Virus record (IMG/VR): IMGVR_UViG_3300007512_000185
Location: 1 to 25,348 of that record
Source of the DNA: a virus
Direction: 5' to 3' (one strand)
Length of the DNA stretch: 25,348 nucleotides
The translations under genes were made by a program, and so were the position numbers. Shown here one piece after another: positions 6,713 to 14,370 of this stretch (the first letter of the stretch is position 1; the number at the start of each line of letters is the position of its first letter). The notes under the pieces were generated by a model. It searched no databases. It had not been told where the DNA came from and saw only the letters and a list, made by a program, of their open reading frames with translations.

Positions 6713-8424
6713 GTTTCTGCTCCTAACAGAGTTGGTGCTCCGCCTGTTTCGTTACCTGTAATTGGGGATATATCTCCTCCTTCGGGCATATCTCCCTCAC
6801 CTTGTATAGGTGCTTCGTCAGGTGCCATAGGTTCCATCATGGTTGTATCCATAGGTTTAACTCCTATTGCTCCTAAACCATCTAGGTCTTCTGCTTGTTG
6901 ATCTGACCTTGTATTTTGTTTACCATTTTCTTGTTTCCACATTTGCTCATTTTCTACTATTTCATCTTCTGTAAGTCCTAAGTATTTTTTCATTGCAAAA
7001 CGCTTAGAGATAAACGGTGCGTCAGCTAAACCACCAAAAACATTAGCTCTTGCTTGATCTACTTCTATTTCTCTATATTGACTAAAATTTTGAGGATTAA
7101 TGAATTTAAGTTCAAAAGTACTAGCATCAATATTAATACCTTTCCATTTTAAAAACATTTTAAATTCATTATCAAAAGTAGGTCCTACTAATGCTTGTAT
7201 ACGCTGACAATATTTTGTAAATCTAAATTCTTGAATAAATGCTGTACCTACTCGCCCATCAACATATGTAGAAGTACCATCATCAGGGCCGGTAGGCAGG
7301 TAAGAACTAGGTATTCGTAATGCTCTTAACATTTTATTATTAAAATACCTTAAATCATCAATTTGTCCTAAATTTTCGCCTCCTGGTAAAACTTCTACTT
7401 TGCTACCTCGACCTTCAGCAGTTTGGGCAAAGAAATAATCTTCCATAATAGAAAGAGGATTATAACTAGAATCCATAATAGATGCTCCGCCACCTGTCTT
7501 ATTAGGTATACGTTTTTGATGAATTTCGTTTTTAACTCGCTCAACAAACCCCATTGCTTTATGTGCAGGCATATTTCCTGTATCAATATAAAATACTCTA
7601 CGTTCAGGAGCTCTTTGTACTCTGTAAATGATAATAGAATCTTCAAGTAATTCTTTTTGTTTATAAGTTTTAAAAATAGGATCTAAAATACTTTGACCAA
7701 AAGGCCAATTAATATCCATACCTTCTGTCATACCTATATGAATTACATGATTAGCATCGACTCCAAATTCTTCAGATTCGCCTGCATATTGGCCTCCATG
7801 ACTTGCTCCGCCTGTTCCATACATCCCTCTATCTATAACACCACCTCGTTGCATAGAAGTAACTGTCGAAAATTGGTCATTATGAGACATAATAGCACTT
7901 GCTGTTTTATCTTGTAAATTTAATGCTAAATTACGAATAATATATTGCTCTGGTTCTTTTCCTTTTGATTCATTAATAACTACTTTTGTAACATCCATTG
8001 GATTAACCCAATACCATTTATATGTCTCAGGATCTCTAACAAAAAATTGATCACCATATTTACAAGTATTTCTAAAAATACGAAATACTCGTTTATCCCA
8101 ATCATTTAAATTATTCCATTGCTCTAGTGCTTTTTCTAATAATGCTACTTCTGTTGCAGTTGAGTCTTCTTTCCAATATACCTCAAAAGGTATATTGGAA
8201 TCATTATTAAACTGAGTAGAGAATTCTGCAATAGTATCTAATGCTGCATTAATTTCAGAATCAATATCCATTTGGTCGTATTGAATATAACGCTCGATTC
8301 TGTTTGGTTGTCCTGTGTAAACTTCAGGTAACCAAGAACCAAATTTACTTGCACTTGTATGTGATTGTCCTACTTTTTTAGTGTTACCAAATTGGTAAAC
8401 AGTAAAATGTTTTTTCCAACTCAT
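6709..8424 (-). CDS. 20: portal protein gp20
   Basis: Portal vertex protein, a dodecameric ring through which DNA enters and to which neck and tail attach; it also starts prohead assembly. The sequence carries typical gp20 stretches: RNTCKYGDQFFVRDPETY (~114-131), the YRVQRAPERRVFYIDTGN block (~266-283), and GGENLGQIDDLRYFNNK plus LRIPSSYLPT (~349-377). Its 571 aa is close to T4 gp20 (524 aa). The C-terminal ~80 residues are acidic, Met/Pro/Gly-rich and probably disordered. Upstream are a perfect sigma70-type promoter and an overlapping late element; AGGAT precedes the ATG. It is the first gene of the head block. Confidence 0.95.
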   Translation of the reverse strand: MSWKKHFTVYQFGNTKKVGQSHTSASKFGSWLPEVYTGQPNRIERYIQYDQMDIDSEINAALDTIAEFSTQFNNDSNIPFEVYWKEDSTATEVALLEKALEQWNNLNDWDKRVFRIFRNTCKYGDQFFVRDPETYKWYWVNPMDVTKVVINESKGKEPEQYIIRNLALNLQDKTASAIMSHNDQFSTVTSMQRGGVIDRGMYGTGGASHGGQYAGESEEFGVDANHVIHIGMTEGMDINWPFGQSILDPIFKTYKQKELLEDSIIIYRVQRAPERRVFYIDTGNMPAHKAMGFVERVKNEIHQKRIPNKTGGGASIMDSSYNPLSIMEDYFFAQTAEGRGSKVEVLPGGENLGQIDDLRYFNNKMLRALRIPSSYLPTGPDDGTSTYVDGRVGTAFIQEFRFTKYCQRIQALVGPTFDNEFKMFLKWKGINIDASTFELKFINPQNFSQYREIEVDQARANVFGGLADAPFISKRFAMKKYLGLTEDEIVENEQMWKQENGKQNTRSDQQAEDLDGLGAIGVKPMDTTMMEPMAPDEAPIQGEGDMPEGGDISPITGNETGGAPTLLGAET

Positions 8425-8442
8425 ATATTATCCTATTGTTAA

Positions 8443-8450
8443 TATTTATT
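8443..8450 (-). promoter_or_regulatory. late promoter, AATAAATA
   Basis: AATAAATATTAAC on the minus strand, 19 nt before the gp20 ATG, matches NATAAATA. It overlaps the -10 box of the sigma70-like promoter, making a composite early/late control site for the head genes. Confidence 0.65.
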
Positions 8451-8476
8451 ATAATATCTAATTATATAATTGTCAA
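8448..8476 (-). promoter_or_regulatory. perfect sigma70-type promoter before gp20
   Basis: On the minus strand TTGACA (8476-8471), a 17-bp spacer and TATAAT (8453-8448) match the bacterial consensus at all 12 positions with ideal spacing. The -35 box overlaps the stop codon of the tape-measure gene. Confidence 0.7.
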
Positions 8477-10944
8477 GCGATTGCCGATTCTACAATTCTG
8501 GTACTAGGTTTATTAAGTTTAGATAAGTATCCTTCTTCAGTATTTCCTAGCTTTCTATCTATTTTTTCTAATAGACGTTTCATTTCTGTCATTGGATTAT
8601 TTAATTCTGCTTGTTTTTGTGCTTCTACTTCTTTTTCTATTTGAATTCGTTTTCTAATACCTTCGGTATCTACCTGAGTTCCCGGAGGGCCTCCTGCAGT
8701 GGTTGTAATCCCCAATGTTTCTAGTAAAGATTTTATAGGTCTAAGACCTGATTCATATGCTGCATCTCCTAGTTGATGCCCGGTAACTCCTCCAACTATA
8801 CTAGCTCCTGGCAGAGGTGCTACTGCGCCTAATAAGGCCCCAATGGCACCCCCACCGTATTCTAATACCAATCTATCTATTAAATCTATTTGTGCTGATT
8901 TTTTTTGAGCTTGTATTTTACTTAACTTGTTTTCTATAATTCCTTTTTCAGGTCCTGATGCTCCTTCTAACATAGATTTTAAATCAGTTTCTCTTTGTTT
9001 AAAACTATCATCTATATTCTGAAACCCAAAATAAGCATCTGTTGCTGCAACTCCGGCACCTAAAATTCCTGTACCTTTTGCGGTTTTTGATGCAAGACCT
9101 GAAGCAAACGATTTTATAGAACTCTTAGTAGGCACTAATTCTGTACCTACTTTCTTAAATTGGATAGCAGTTTTTCCATCAAGTGTAGTAGCAGAATATA
9201 TACCTTTTGTAGGTGTTATTTCTTTTCCGCCTTGCATTACTTTGTCACCTACAATTGATATACCTGAATTACTAAAAACCTTTTGTAATTGTTGACTTGC
9301 ATACATTCCTTGCCCGCCACCCATTTCAAAACCTGCTCGGTTTGCTGCACTAAGTCCTTTTATTCCTTTATAAGTTGAATAGGCGCCGGCGCCTATTGCT
9401 GCACCTCCAAGAACATTCCCTGCACCTAAAGAACGAAGGGCAGATCCTGCACCTTGAATAAATTCAGTTAACCCGTCAGTTACAAATTTTAAAGTATTAG
9501 AAAGAGTATTGGGGTCTAACCCTCCGACAATGTCTCTAACAAATCCTGCAACTTGTCCTTGGGCAGTTGTCATGACTTTATTAAATGCTTCTTCTGTCTG
9601 TAATAATGCAGTTGTACCTTCATCAAATGCTTCTGCGGCATTTTTTATTGTTTCTGCTGGATTTCCTGTCAGCTCTTTAAAATTAATACTCATTTTTCTT
9701 AACAAATCATAACCTTCGCCATCAATACCTGAGGCCAAATTTCCTATATTTTCAAAATCTCCTAATCGTTCTTCTATTGCTTTACCTGCTTTATTTAATG
9801 CTTTAGTTGTTATTAATTGATTTGATATAGACAATGACATGTCACGTAATTGATCAGTTCCTTCGCCGCCGACACTTAATAATTTAGCAACAATAGGATC
9901 TGCTTCAATTCCTCGGCCTGTTTCAATTGATCTAACAAATGCTTCTAATAACATTCCGCCTGTTTCAGTACCAAACATAGCCGGTAGGTCAGTAGATAAT
10001 CTTTTTAAATTTTGTCGTATAATATTTGCTTCTTCTTCTCTACCTTGCAATTCTAACTGTTTTATTTTTCCTAATACTCTTTCATCTTTCTGAGCATCTA
10101 ATGCAGTTTTAATTAAATCTTTTCTTTGTCTACCAGTTTCGAATGCTAATCCTGTAGCTTCGGCAACTAAATTATCAAAAGTTTTAGTTAACCTATTAGT
10201 TGCTTCTTGTCTCGTTGCACCACTTCGCATTTCTGCATCTAAATTATCTGCTAAAAAATCATTTATTTGAGAAATAGTAAGGCCATAATTACCATGAACA
10301 GACATAGATTCTCTAACTTTTTTTGATAAGTCCGAAAATTCTAAGGCTGCTCCTCTACCACCTTTACCTAGAAAATTTAACGCTGCTCCATTTCTTGTAA
10401 TAACTCTTTCAAATTCATTTAATGTCATTTGGTTAGTAGTTAAAGTTTCTTGAGTCTCGAGAATAGATTTACCATATCCATATCCTACTTCTGTTAAATC
10501 TCTAATCGACTTTCTATATTCTCCTAATAATTTTACAGTTCCTTGAAGGGCAGTTGCTAACGGGCCCATATAGTTTAGCACTTGACTCATGTCACCTGCT
10601 CTTAATGCTGCAGTACCACCCTGGAATCCTTTTTTAAGAAAATTTCCTGAAAAATCTCTAAATCCTGCTAATAGCCGAGAAGATAATCTTTGATTATTTC
10701 TATTGGCAATTTGTTGCATTTTATTTTGATTGTTTAAAAGAACATTTCCTCGTTTTTGTTCATTAATAGATTTTTTACCTACATGTTCTACATCTTGTAT
10801 ATTTGAAGCAGTTATTTTACCTATACCTGCCATTCTTTGTATAGCATCAACGGTATCTGATTGCTGAGCAATTAACGCCTGAAGAGTCGAATCTAATGCA
10901 AAATCAGGTATTTGCGGATTTGTTATGTCTACTGAATATGGCAC
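8473..10944 (-). CDS. tail tape-measure-like protein (gp29 analogue)
   Basis: The 823-aa protein is mostly long helices, with Gln/Asn-rich early segments (~65-90) and two hydrophobic Gly/Ala-rich stretches that could insert in membrane: around 505-525 (GNVLGGAAIGAGAY) and around 685-715 (GGGAIGALLGAVAPLPGASI). This design is typical of tape-measure proteins, which fill the tail tube, set its length and reach the host membrane at infection. T4 gp29 is 590 aa. Translation starts at GTG (10944) with AGGT upstream; no better ATG exists near the N-terminus. The divergent neighbour is a gp26-like assembly gene with a frameshift signal, the classic partner of a tape measure. No direct sequence match was confirmed; the call rests on composition and context. 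Confidence 0.7.
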   Translation of the reverse strand: MPYSVDITNPQIPDFALDSTLQALIAQQSDTVDAIQRMAGIGKITASNIQDVEHVGKKSINEQKRGNVLLNNQNKMQQIANRNNQRLSSRLLAGFRDFSGNFLKKGFQGGTAALRAGDMSQVLNYMGPLATALQGTVKLLGEYRKSIRDLTEVGYGYGKSILETQETLTTNQMTLNEFERVITRNGAALNFLGKGGRGAALEFSDLSKKVRESMSVHGNYGLTISQINDFLADNLDAEMRSGATRQEATNRLTKTFDNLVAEATGLAFETGRQRKDLIKTALDAQKDERVLGKIKQLELQGREEEANIIRQNLKRLSTDLPAMFGTETGGMLLEAFVRSIETGRGIEADPIVAKLLSVGGEGTDQLRDMSLSISNQLITTKALNKAGKAIEERLGDFENIGNLASGIDGEGYDLLRKMSINFKELTGNPAETIKNAAEAFDEGTTALLQTEEAFNKVMTTAQGQVAGFVRDIVGGLDPNTLSNTLKFVTDGLTEFIQGAGSALRSLGAGNVLGGAAIGAGAYSTYKGIKGLSAANRAGFEMGGGQGMYASQQLQKVFSNSGISIVGDKVMQGGKEITPTKGIYSATTLDGKTAIQFKKVGTELVPTKSSIKSFASGLASKTAKGTGILGAGVAATDAYFGFQNIDDSFKQRETDLKSMLEGASGPEKGIIENKLSKIQAQKKSAQIDLIDRLVLEYGGGAIGALLGAVAPLPGASIVGGVTGHQLGDAAYESGLRPIKSLLETLGITTTAGGPPGTQVDTEGIRKRIQIEKEVEAQKQAELNNPMTEMKRLLEKIDRKLGNTEEGYLSKLNKPSTRIVESAIA

Positions 10945-10954
10945 TTTTTTTACC

Positions 10955-10962
10955 TATAAATA
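10955..10962 (+). promoter_or_regulatory. late promoter, TATAAATA
   Basis: Exact T4 late-promoter octamer, followed by an AT-rich start region and AGGAGG at 10981-10986, 4 nt before the ATG at 10990. It lies in the 45-bp divergent gap, so the assembly-chaperone gene is a late gene. Confidence 0.75.
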
Positions 10963-10989
10963 GAGTTATATATATTTAGTAGGAGGAAA

Positions 10990-12027
10990 ATGCCTGAACC
11001 AACAGAAATTCTGAATGAATTTTATGATGCAAAAGAGAGCGACGAAACATTAAAAACATTTATAGAAAAATATAAAGATGTTCCTGAAGCTGAACCAATT
11101 TTAAATACTGCAAAACAAGCCCTTAATAATACTTCAAAACCAGTTACAGATAAAAAAATATCTAATGTAAAATATCGGACTGCTGAAATTCCTAATAATA
11201 CCTCAAATCCGTTATTTCAATATTTTAAACCACCTGGTATTTATGTTAATTTACCTAGTCAAGGTAAATTTTATACAAATAAACCTAAATTAACAGATCA
11301 AAATGAAATATTAGTTAAGGCTATGACTGCAAAAGACGAATTATCATTTAAAGCACCTGATTTATTAATGAATGGTGAATCTTTAATCGAAGTTATTAAT
11401 TCGTGTGTTCCTGATATTGAAGATCCTAACGAAATGCCTAATTGCGATTTTAATATTATTATGTTAGCTATTAGATTAGCAACATATGGTAGCGAACTGT
11501 CGTATTCTGCATTTTGCGAAAAATGTGAGGAATCAAATGATTTTGGAGTTGATATAGAAAGACTATTAGATAGAATAGAACCTATTTCCGATTCTTATTA
11601 TGTTCAACTAGATCAATTAAAAGTATACCTAAAACAATATACACTTAAATCTCAAATTAAATCAGCACTAGCAAGATTTGAACAAGCAACTATAACAAAT
11701 AGTATTTTATCTAACGAAGAACTGTCTCAAGCAGAAAAAACACTAGAATTCAATAAATCTTTTAATGTTCTTGCTAAAATGACTTATGAAGTAGTTCTTG
11801 ATTCTATAATCAAAATCGAAACACCTACAAATGAGATCATAGATAATCGAGAATATATTACCGAATGGCTATATCAAATAGGTAAAAAACATTATGATGT
11901 AATTAGTAATAAATTAGAAGAAATTACAAAAGACGGTTTTGATAACCTAGTAGAATTTAATTGTAATAAATGTAACGAATCTAATAAAGTACCAATAGTT
12001 TTTGATCCTACATCTTTTTTCGGCTAA
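10990..12027 (+). CDS. gp26-like baseplate/tail assembly protein, frameshift donor
   Basis: The 345-aa protein has a T4 gp26/gp51-type core: YVNLPSQGKFY (~86-96), then helical segments with NIIMLAIRLATYG. Two CxxC pairs (CEKCEE ~177-182 and CNKCNE ~331-336) flank a helical region and may bind one zinc. In T4 these proteins help assemble the baseplate hub and act with the tape measure; they are not major structural parts. The N-terminal ~75 residues are a polar, poorly conserved-looking extension. A strong AGGAGG and a perfect late promoter precede it. Near the 3' end is the slippery sequence T TTT TTC (12015-12021), two codons before the TAA, so a fraction of ribosomes should continue into the next frame. 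Confidence 0.8.
   Translation: MPEPTEILNEFYDAKESDETLKTFIEKYKDVPEAEPILNTAKQALNNTSKPVTDKKISNVKYRTAEIPNNTSNPLFQYFKPPGIYVNLPSQGKFYTNKPKLTDQNEILVKAMTAKDELSFKAPDLLMNGESLIEVINSCVPDIEDPNEMPNCDFNIIMLAIRLATYGSELSYSAFCEKCEESNDFGVDIERLLDRIEPISDSYYVQLDQLKVYLKQYTLKSQIKSALARFEQATITNSILSNEELSQAEKTLEFNKSFNVLAKMTYEVVLDSIIKIETPTNEIIDNREYITEWLYQIGKKHYDVISNKLEEITKDGFDNLVEFNCNKCNESNKVPIVFDPTSFFG
12015..12021 (+). other. -1 ribosomal frameshift slippery heptamer T TTT TTC
   Basis: The zero-frame codons are TCT TTT TTC GGC TAA, so the heptamer T TTT TTC is in the correct X XXY YYZ register. A tandem -1 slip leaves both tRNAs on TTT TTT and opens a frame of 76 further codons. This is the classic -1 signal type. Confidence 0.75.
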
Positions 12028-12251
12028 GGCTCTTACGTACACCTCCTGAAAAAATTTATGAGGTTTTAGACGAATTTAAAAAGGATGTAAGGGCCTTTAT
12101 AAAAAGTATAGCAGATATTGTAATTTATAGTGAAGGTTTATCTTATAATGAGGTATGGAATATGAGTTACGAAGAACGAAAAATATTTGTTGAGGTAATT
12201 GAGGAAAAGTTATCTGCCCAATCAGGTAAAAACCAAAATCAATTACTTTAA
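12021..12251 (+). CDS. trans-frame extension (T-like part) of the assembly protein
   Basis: This reading frame (-1 relative to the upstream gene) is open from ~12006 to a TAA at 12249-12251 but has no ATG, GTG or TTG near its beginning. It encodes 76 residues that look real: LRTPPEKIYEVLDEF (~5-19), an IADIVIYSEG stretch (~30-39), and MSYEERKIFVEVIEEKL (~48-64), a helical pattern with codon use like its neighbours. A -1 slip at 12015-12021 would give a 420-aa fusion (344 + 76), as in lambda G/GT tail chaperones, where the longer form recruits the tape measure. An internal ATG (in NMSYEER) would leave only ~29 aa. Its stop overlaps the stop of the convergent HAD gene by 2 bp. Confidence 0.7.
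   Translation, partial: RLRLLRTPPEKIYEVLDEFKKDVRAFIKSIADIVIYSEGLSYNEVWNMSYEERKIFVEVIEEKLSAQSGKNQNQLL
12026..12097 (+). other. stem-loop downstream of slippery site
   Basis: AAGGCTCTTAC (12026-12036) pairs with GTAAGGGCCTT (12087-12097): 11 pairs including one G-U, extendable by G37-U86 and U38-A85. The 50-nt loop contains a second small stem, ACCTC (12041-12045) with GAGGT (12060-12064). Four nt separate it from the heptamer, or six if the terminal A-U pairs open. It fits a stimulator of -1 frameshifting. Confidence 0.65.
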
Positions 12252-12769
12252 AAACCTATTTTTTCTAATTGAGCAATAGTATCACTTGCCGAAGTATGGT
12301 GTACTGCAATACCTCCAGCACTTTTAAATTCTTGTATATTGTTTTGATGATCATCTATTAATACATTAGGTCGTCCGTCACTAGACTTAGCAAAATGTTT
12401 TTTATCTCTACGCTGAACTGCATATACTCTATCTCTACTAATACCTAAGTTTTTTTCACACCACATCGCTTTTTGAATACCTGCAGGAGGATCCCATACT
12501 AAACGAACTGCTGGTACTGCGGTTAGTATGTTAGGTTGGAAGGTTGATATAAATCCCCATAGTTGTTTCATATCAGGCATAGGAGGTAACTCGGCCCAAA
12601 ACATTTTTTCTTCTGCTAATTTATCCCATAGCTCGTGTTTACCAGAAACGTATCCATAGCGTTTGCTAAAATCATAACCTAAAATTTTAGTAGCACCAGC
12701 AATAAGATCTACTAAAACACCATCCATATCACAATAGATTTGGGGATAATCAAATTCTGTAAGTTTCAT
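12248..12769 (-). CDS. HAD-family phosphatase/nucleotidase-like
   Basis: A haloacid-dehalogenase-fold hydrolase. Motif I is CDMDGVLVD with nucleophile D14 and acid/base D16. Motif II is the Thr in ILTAVP (T83). A Lys in the RRDKKHFAK stretch (~121-128) can serve as motif III, and motif IV is VLIDDHQNN with D139/D140. The 173-aa length suits a small 5'(3')-deoxyribonucleotidase or polynucleotide-phosphatase-like protein; the substrate cannot be told from sequence. In phages such enzymes recycle nucleotides or repair DNA ends. AAGGAT precedes the ATG, after a leader with two hairpins. Its stop overlaps the stop of the convergent frameshift gene; no terminator separates them. Confidence 0.82.
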   Translation of the reverse strand: MKLTEFDYPQIYCDMDGVLVDLIAGATKILGYDFSKRYGYVSGKHELWDKLAEEKMFWAELPPMPDMKQLWGFISTFQPNILTAVPAVRLVWDPPAGIQKAMWCEKNLGISRDRVYAVQRRDKKHFAKSSDGRPNVLIDDHQNNIQEFKSAGGIAVHHTSASDTIAQLEKIGF

Positions 12770-13100
12770 ATATCATCCTTAACTAATGAGCTTACGCTCA
12801 TTACGATATTTCATTACTTCGTAATTCATATCGATTTATTATTAGTATTTAACTATTTCCTGAGAGTCAAGTCACACTTAGCCTGTTTAAGGCTAAGATA
12901 GCTATTTCCATCGGACATAGCACATTCTAATAGAACAACCTATATAGGTTAAGGCGGTTGGGCTGTACCTCTTTACGTTCTGCTTATACCAACGCAAGCC
13001 TAAGTGAAGCAATTAGAACTACCTCACATGCTTTGCAGGTTCTAATAGTCAAGATTGCCTGCTCATTTTTTCTGCTTTTGCCACGGAGATCCGAACGAGC
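12770..13100. other. 331-bp gap with many hairpins, no gene
   Basis: No credible reading frame on either strand. Inverted repeats: AATGAGC/GCTCATT (12785-12802, loop GTAA on the minus strand), CGATAT...ATATCG enclosing ATTAC/GTAAT (12804-12833), CTTAGCC/GGCTAAG (12877-12897), the perfect palindrome AACCTATATAGGTT (12937-12950), and ATTAGAAC/GTTCTAAT (13012-13046). On the plus strand a GCAGG/CCTGC stem (13035-13063) is followed by a T-rich run at 13066-13071. The stop codon of the nuclease gene at the right edge is also in a hairpin (13093-13110). It may be a structured intercistronic RNA, a small RNA or a degraded gene; no tRNA fold was found. Confidence 0.5.
12842..12870 (-). promoter_or_regulatory. 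possible weak sigma70-type promoter for HAD gene
   Basis: TTGACT (12870-12865), the same -35 as the gp55 promoter, is followed after 17-18 bp by TACTAAT, a poor -10. AATAAATC, one base off a late promoter, lies just downstream. Either could supply the HAD gene. Confidence 0.3.
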
Positions 13101-13652
13101 TTACTCGTTCTCAACCGGTCTTTCGACAATAGGGGCTATCGGTATACCTTGTATTGAAAGGTGTTTCACGGAGCCTTGATTTAGTTTAAAAAAGTCTTTG
13201 TAGCCTGTAATTATCCAATTTTTGTAATTTACATGCCTATGTGTGAACATTGAAATGTTTATGAGTCTTTCTTGGAAGCCTATGTACTTGCCTTTGCGAT
13301 TAAATTTTAGTATCAATAAGTTTAAGTCGTTGTCTTCTGCCACATCTAGTAATTGTTCTATCCATTCGTCTAATAGCCTAACATTGCCTTGGTACAGTAG
13401 TTGATGAAACGGAAAGTCAGCATATGACTTACATTCCACGTTAAAATATTTCCAATCATCGGGTGGTATAATGTCGCCTCTAAAAGATTGAATTTGTCCT
13501 TCAGACAAACGTTCTTTTCTTATTACATTAGTACCGCCTACATATGCTCCCGACGACGGAGTCCTTACGAAACTATCTTCATATAATTCTGAAAGATCTT
13601 TTGCAACTTCTCTTTCAAACGAACTGCCTTTTGTTTTGCTTTTACTCGGCAT
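13101..13652 (-). CDS. PD-(D/E)XK nuclease, Holliday-resolvase-like
   Basis: The 183-aa protein has a resolvase/restriction-type nuclease core: GSSFEREVAKDL (E13 or E15 as first acid, ~9-20), RGD with D60, and NVECKSY with E73 and K75, giving the D...ExK metal site. A basic start (MPSKSKTKG) and aromatic C-terminal half could bind DNA. With gp46 and gp47 in the same operon, a job in recombination or branch resolution (the role of T4 endonuclease VII) is reasonable, but the exact substrate is unknown. Its ATG overlaps the end of the dihydroorotate dehydrogenase gene by 11 bp, implying coupling. The stop codon lies in a GAACGAG/CTCGTTC hairpin. Confidence 0.75.
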   Translation of the reverse strand: MPSKSKTKGSSFEREVAKDLSELYEDSFVRTPSSGAYVGGTNVIRKERLSEGQIQSFRGDIIPPDDWKYFNVECKSYADFPFHQLLYQGNVRLLDEWIEQLLDVAEDNDLNLLILKFNRKGKYIGFQERLINISMFTHRHVNYKNWIITGYKDFFKLNQGSVKHLSIQGIPIAPIVERPVENE

Positions 13653-14370
13653 TCAATATCTTTAATAATTTCCAAGGTGTAAAACATACGGTGCCTAAAC
13701 TAAAATAATCAGCACCCTTGCCTTTGTAATAATTCACAATATCAATGTGATTAATCCCGCCTCCTGCGATAATCTTCACTGAGGGATAATTTGTCTTTAT
13801 GTAATCTATGTGCTTCGTTGTGTAGTTTATCAATTCCTTTCCGCTCAATCCTCCGCCAGTAACTGGCAGGGTGTTGGAGCAGTGGATCTGACCAAACCCA
13901 ATGTCTATTAACCGCTTGATTTCGTCCTCTGTAGATAGGGGCGATATTTTGGCTATACACCATTGTCGTTTGTTATTCCAAAAAGCATCATAAAATTTAG
14001 AAAGTGTTTTATAGTCTACTCCTACTTTATCTACATTAGGGCAACTTAAATTAATTTCTAAATTAACATAATCTGGAATGAGTCCTAAAAATACATTCCA
14101 GTCGTGTTTTTCTATAGCCGCAATACTTATTATTTCACGACCATTATCATTGTACTTATTTAGCCCGTTAACTATGCCTGGATTTCTTAAGCCTAATTTG
14201 TTTACCCAGCCTTTTTTAGTAAAGTCATATCGTAGTGTTTTTATTATTTGCCTTATTAAGCCTTTTCTATATTTTGGTGTAAATGAGCCTCGTACACTAA
14301 TTGCGTTTTTGTGCCTTAAATAATTTCCAAACGGTGCCGCTATAAAAAATTTATTTTGAGCATTATACAT
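13642..14370 (-). CDS. short dihydroorotate dehydrogenase-like flavoprotein
   Basis: A TIM-barrel flavoenzyme of the dihydroorotate dehydrogenase family (dihydroorotate to orotate, pyrimidine synthesis). Visible signatures: AAPFGNYL (~11-18), WVNKLGLRNPGI (~55-66), NLSCPNV with N107 and the class-1-type catalytic base C110, KISPL with K141, CSNT with N166, GGGLSG (172-177), and the FMN phosphate site IIAGGGI (200-206) followed by SLGT (224-227). At 242 aa it is shorter than cellular enzymes (~300-340), lacking N-terminal extensions and some loops; the active-site residues seem kept. It overlaps gp46 by 8 bp (coupled) and is co-transcribed with recombination genes. Likely an auxiliary metabolic gene feeding pyrimidine nucleotides to phage DNA synthesis. 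A relative such as tRNA-dihydrouridine synthase is less likely given NLSCPNV plus GGGLSG. Confidence 0.82.
   Translation of the reverse strand: MYNAQNKFFIAAPFGNYLRHKNAISVRGSFTPKYRKGLIRQIIKTLRYDFTKKGWVNKLGLRNPGIVNGLNKYNDNGREIISIAAIEKHDWNVFLGLIPDYVNLEINLSCPNVDKVGVDYKTLSKFYDAFWNNKRQWCIAKISPLSTEDEIKRLIDIGFGQIHCSNTLPVTGGGLSGKELINYTTKHIDYIKTNYPSVKIIAGGGINHIDIVNYYKGKGADYFSLGTVCFTPWKLLKILNAE

Noticed and set aside
12026-12097. Stem after the heptamer as an ordinary terminator for the chaperone gene
   Set aside because: The loop is 50 nt, the T-tract after it is short (TTTATAAAAAG), and the -1 frame continues through it to 12251.
12860-13080. Group I intron or tRNA in the 331-bp gap
   Set aside because: GACTA- and GGTTCTAA-like strings are present, but the full intron core pairings and a cloverleaf with acceptor stem could not be built.
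12958-13179. 73-aa plus-strand frame in the structured gap
   Set aside because: TTG start without a ribosome site, overlaps the nuclease gene antisense, and the product has no protein-like pattern.
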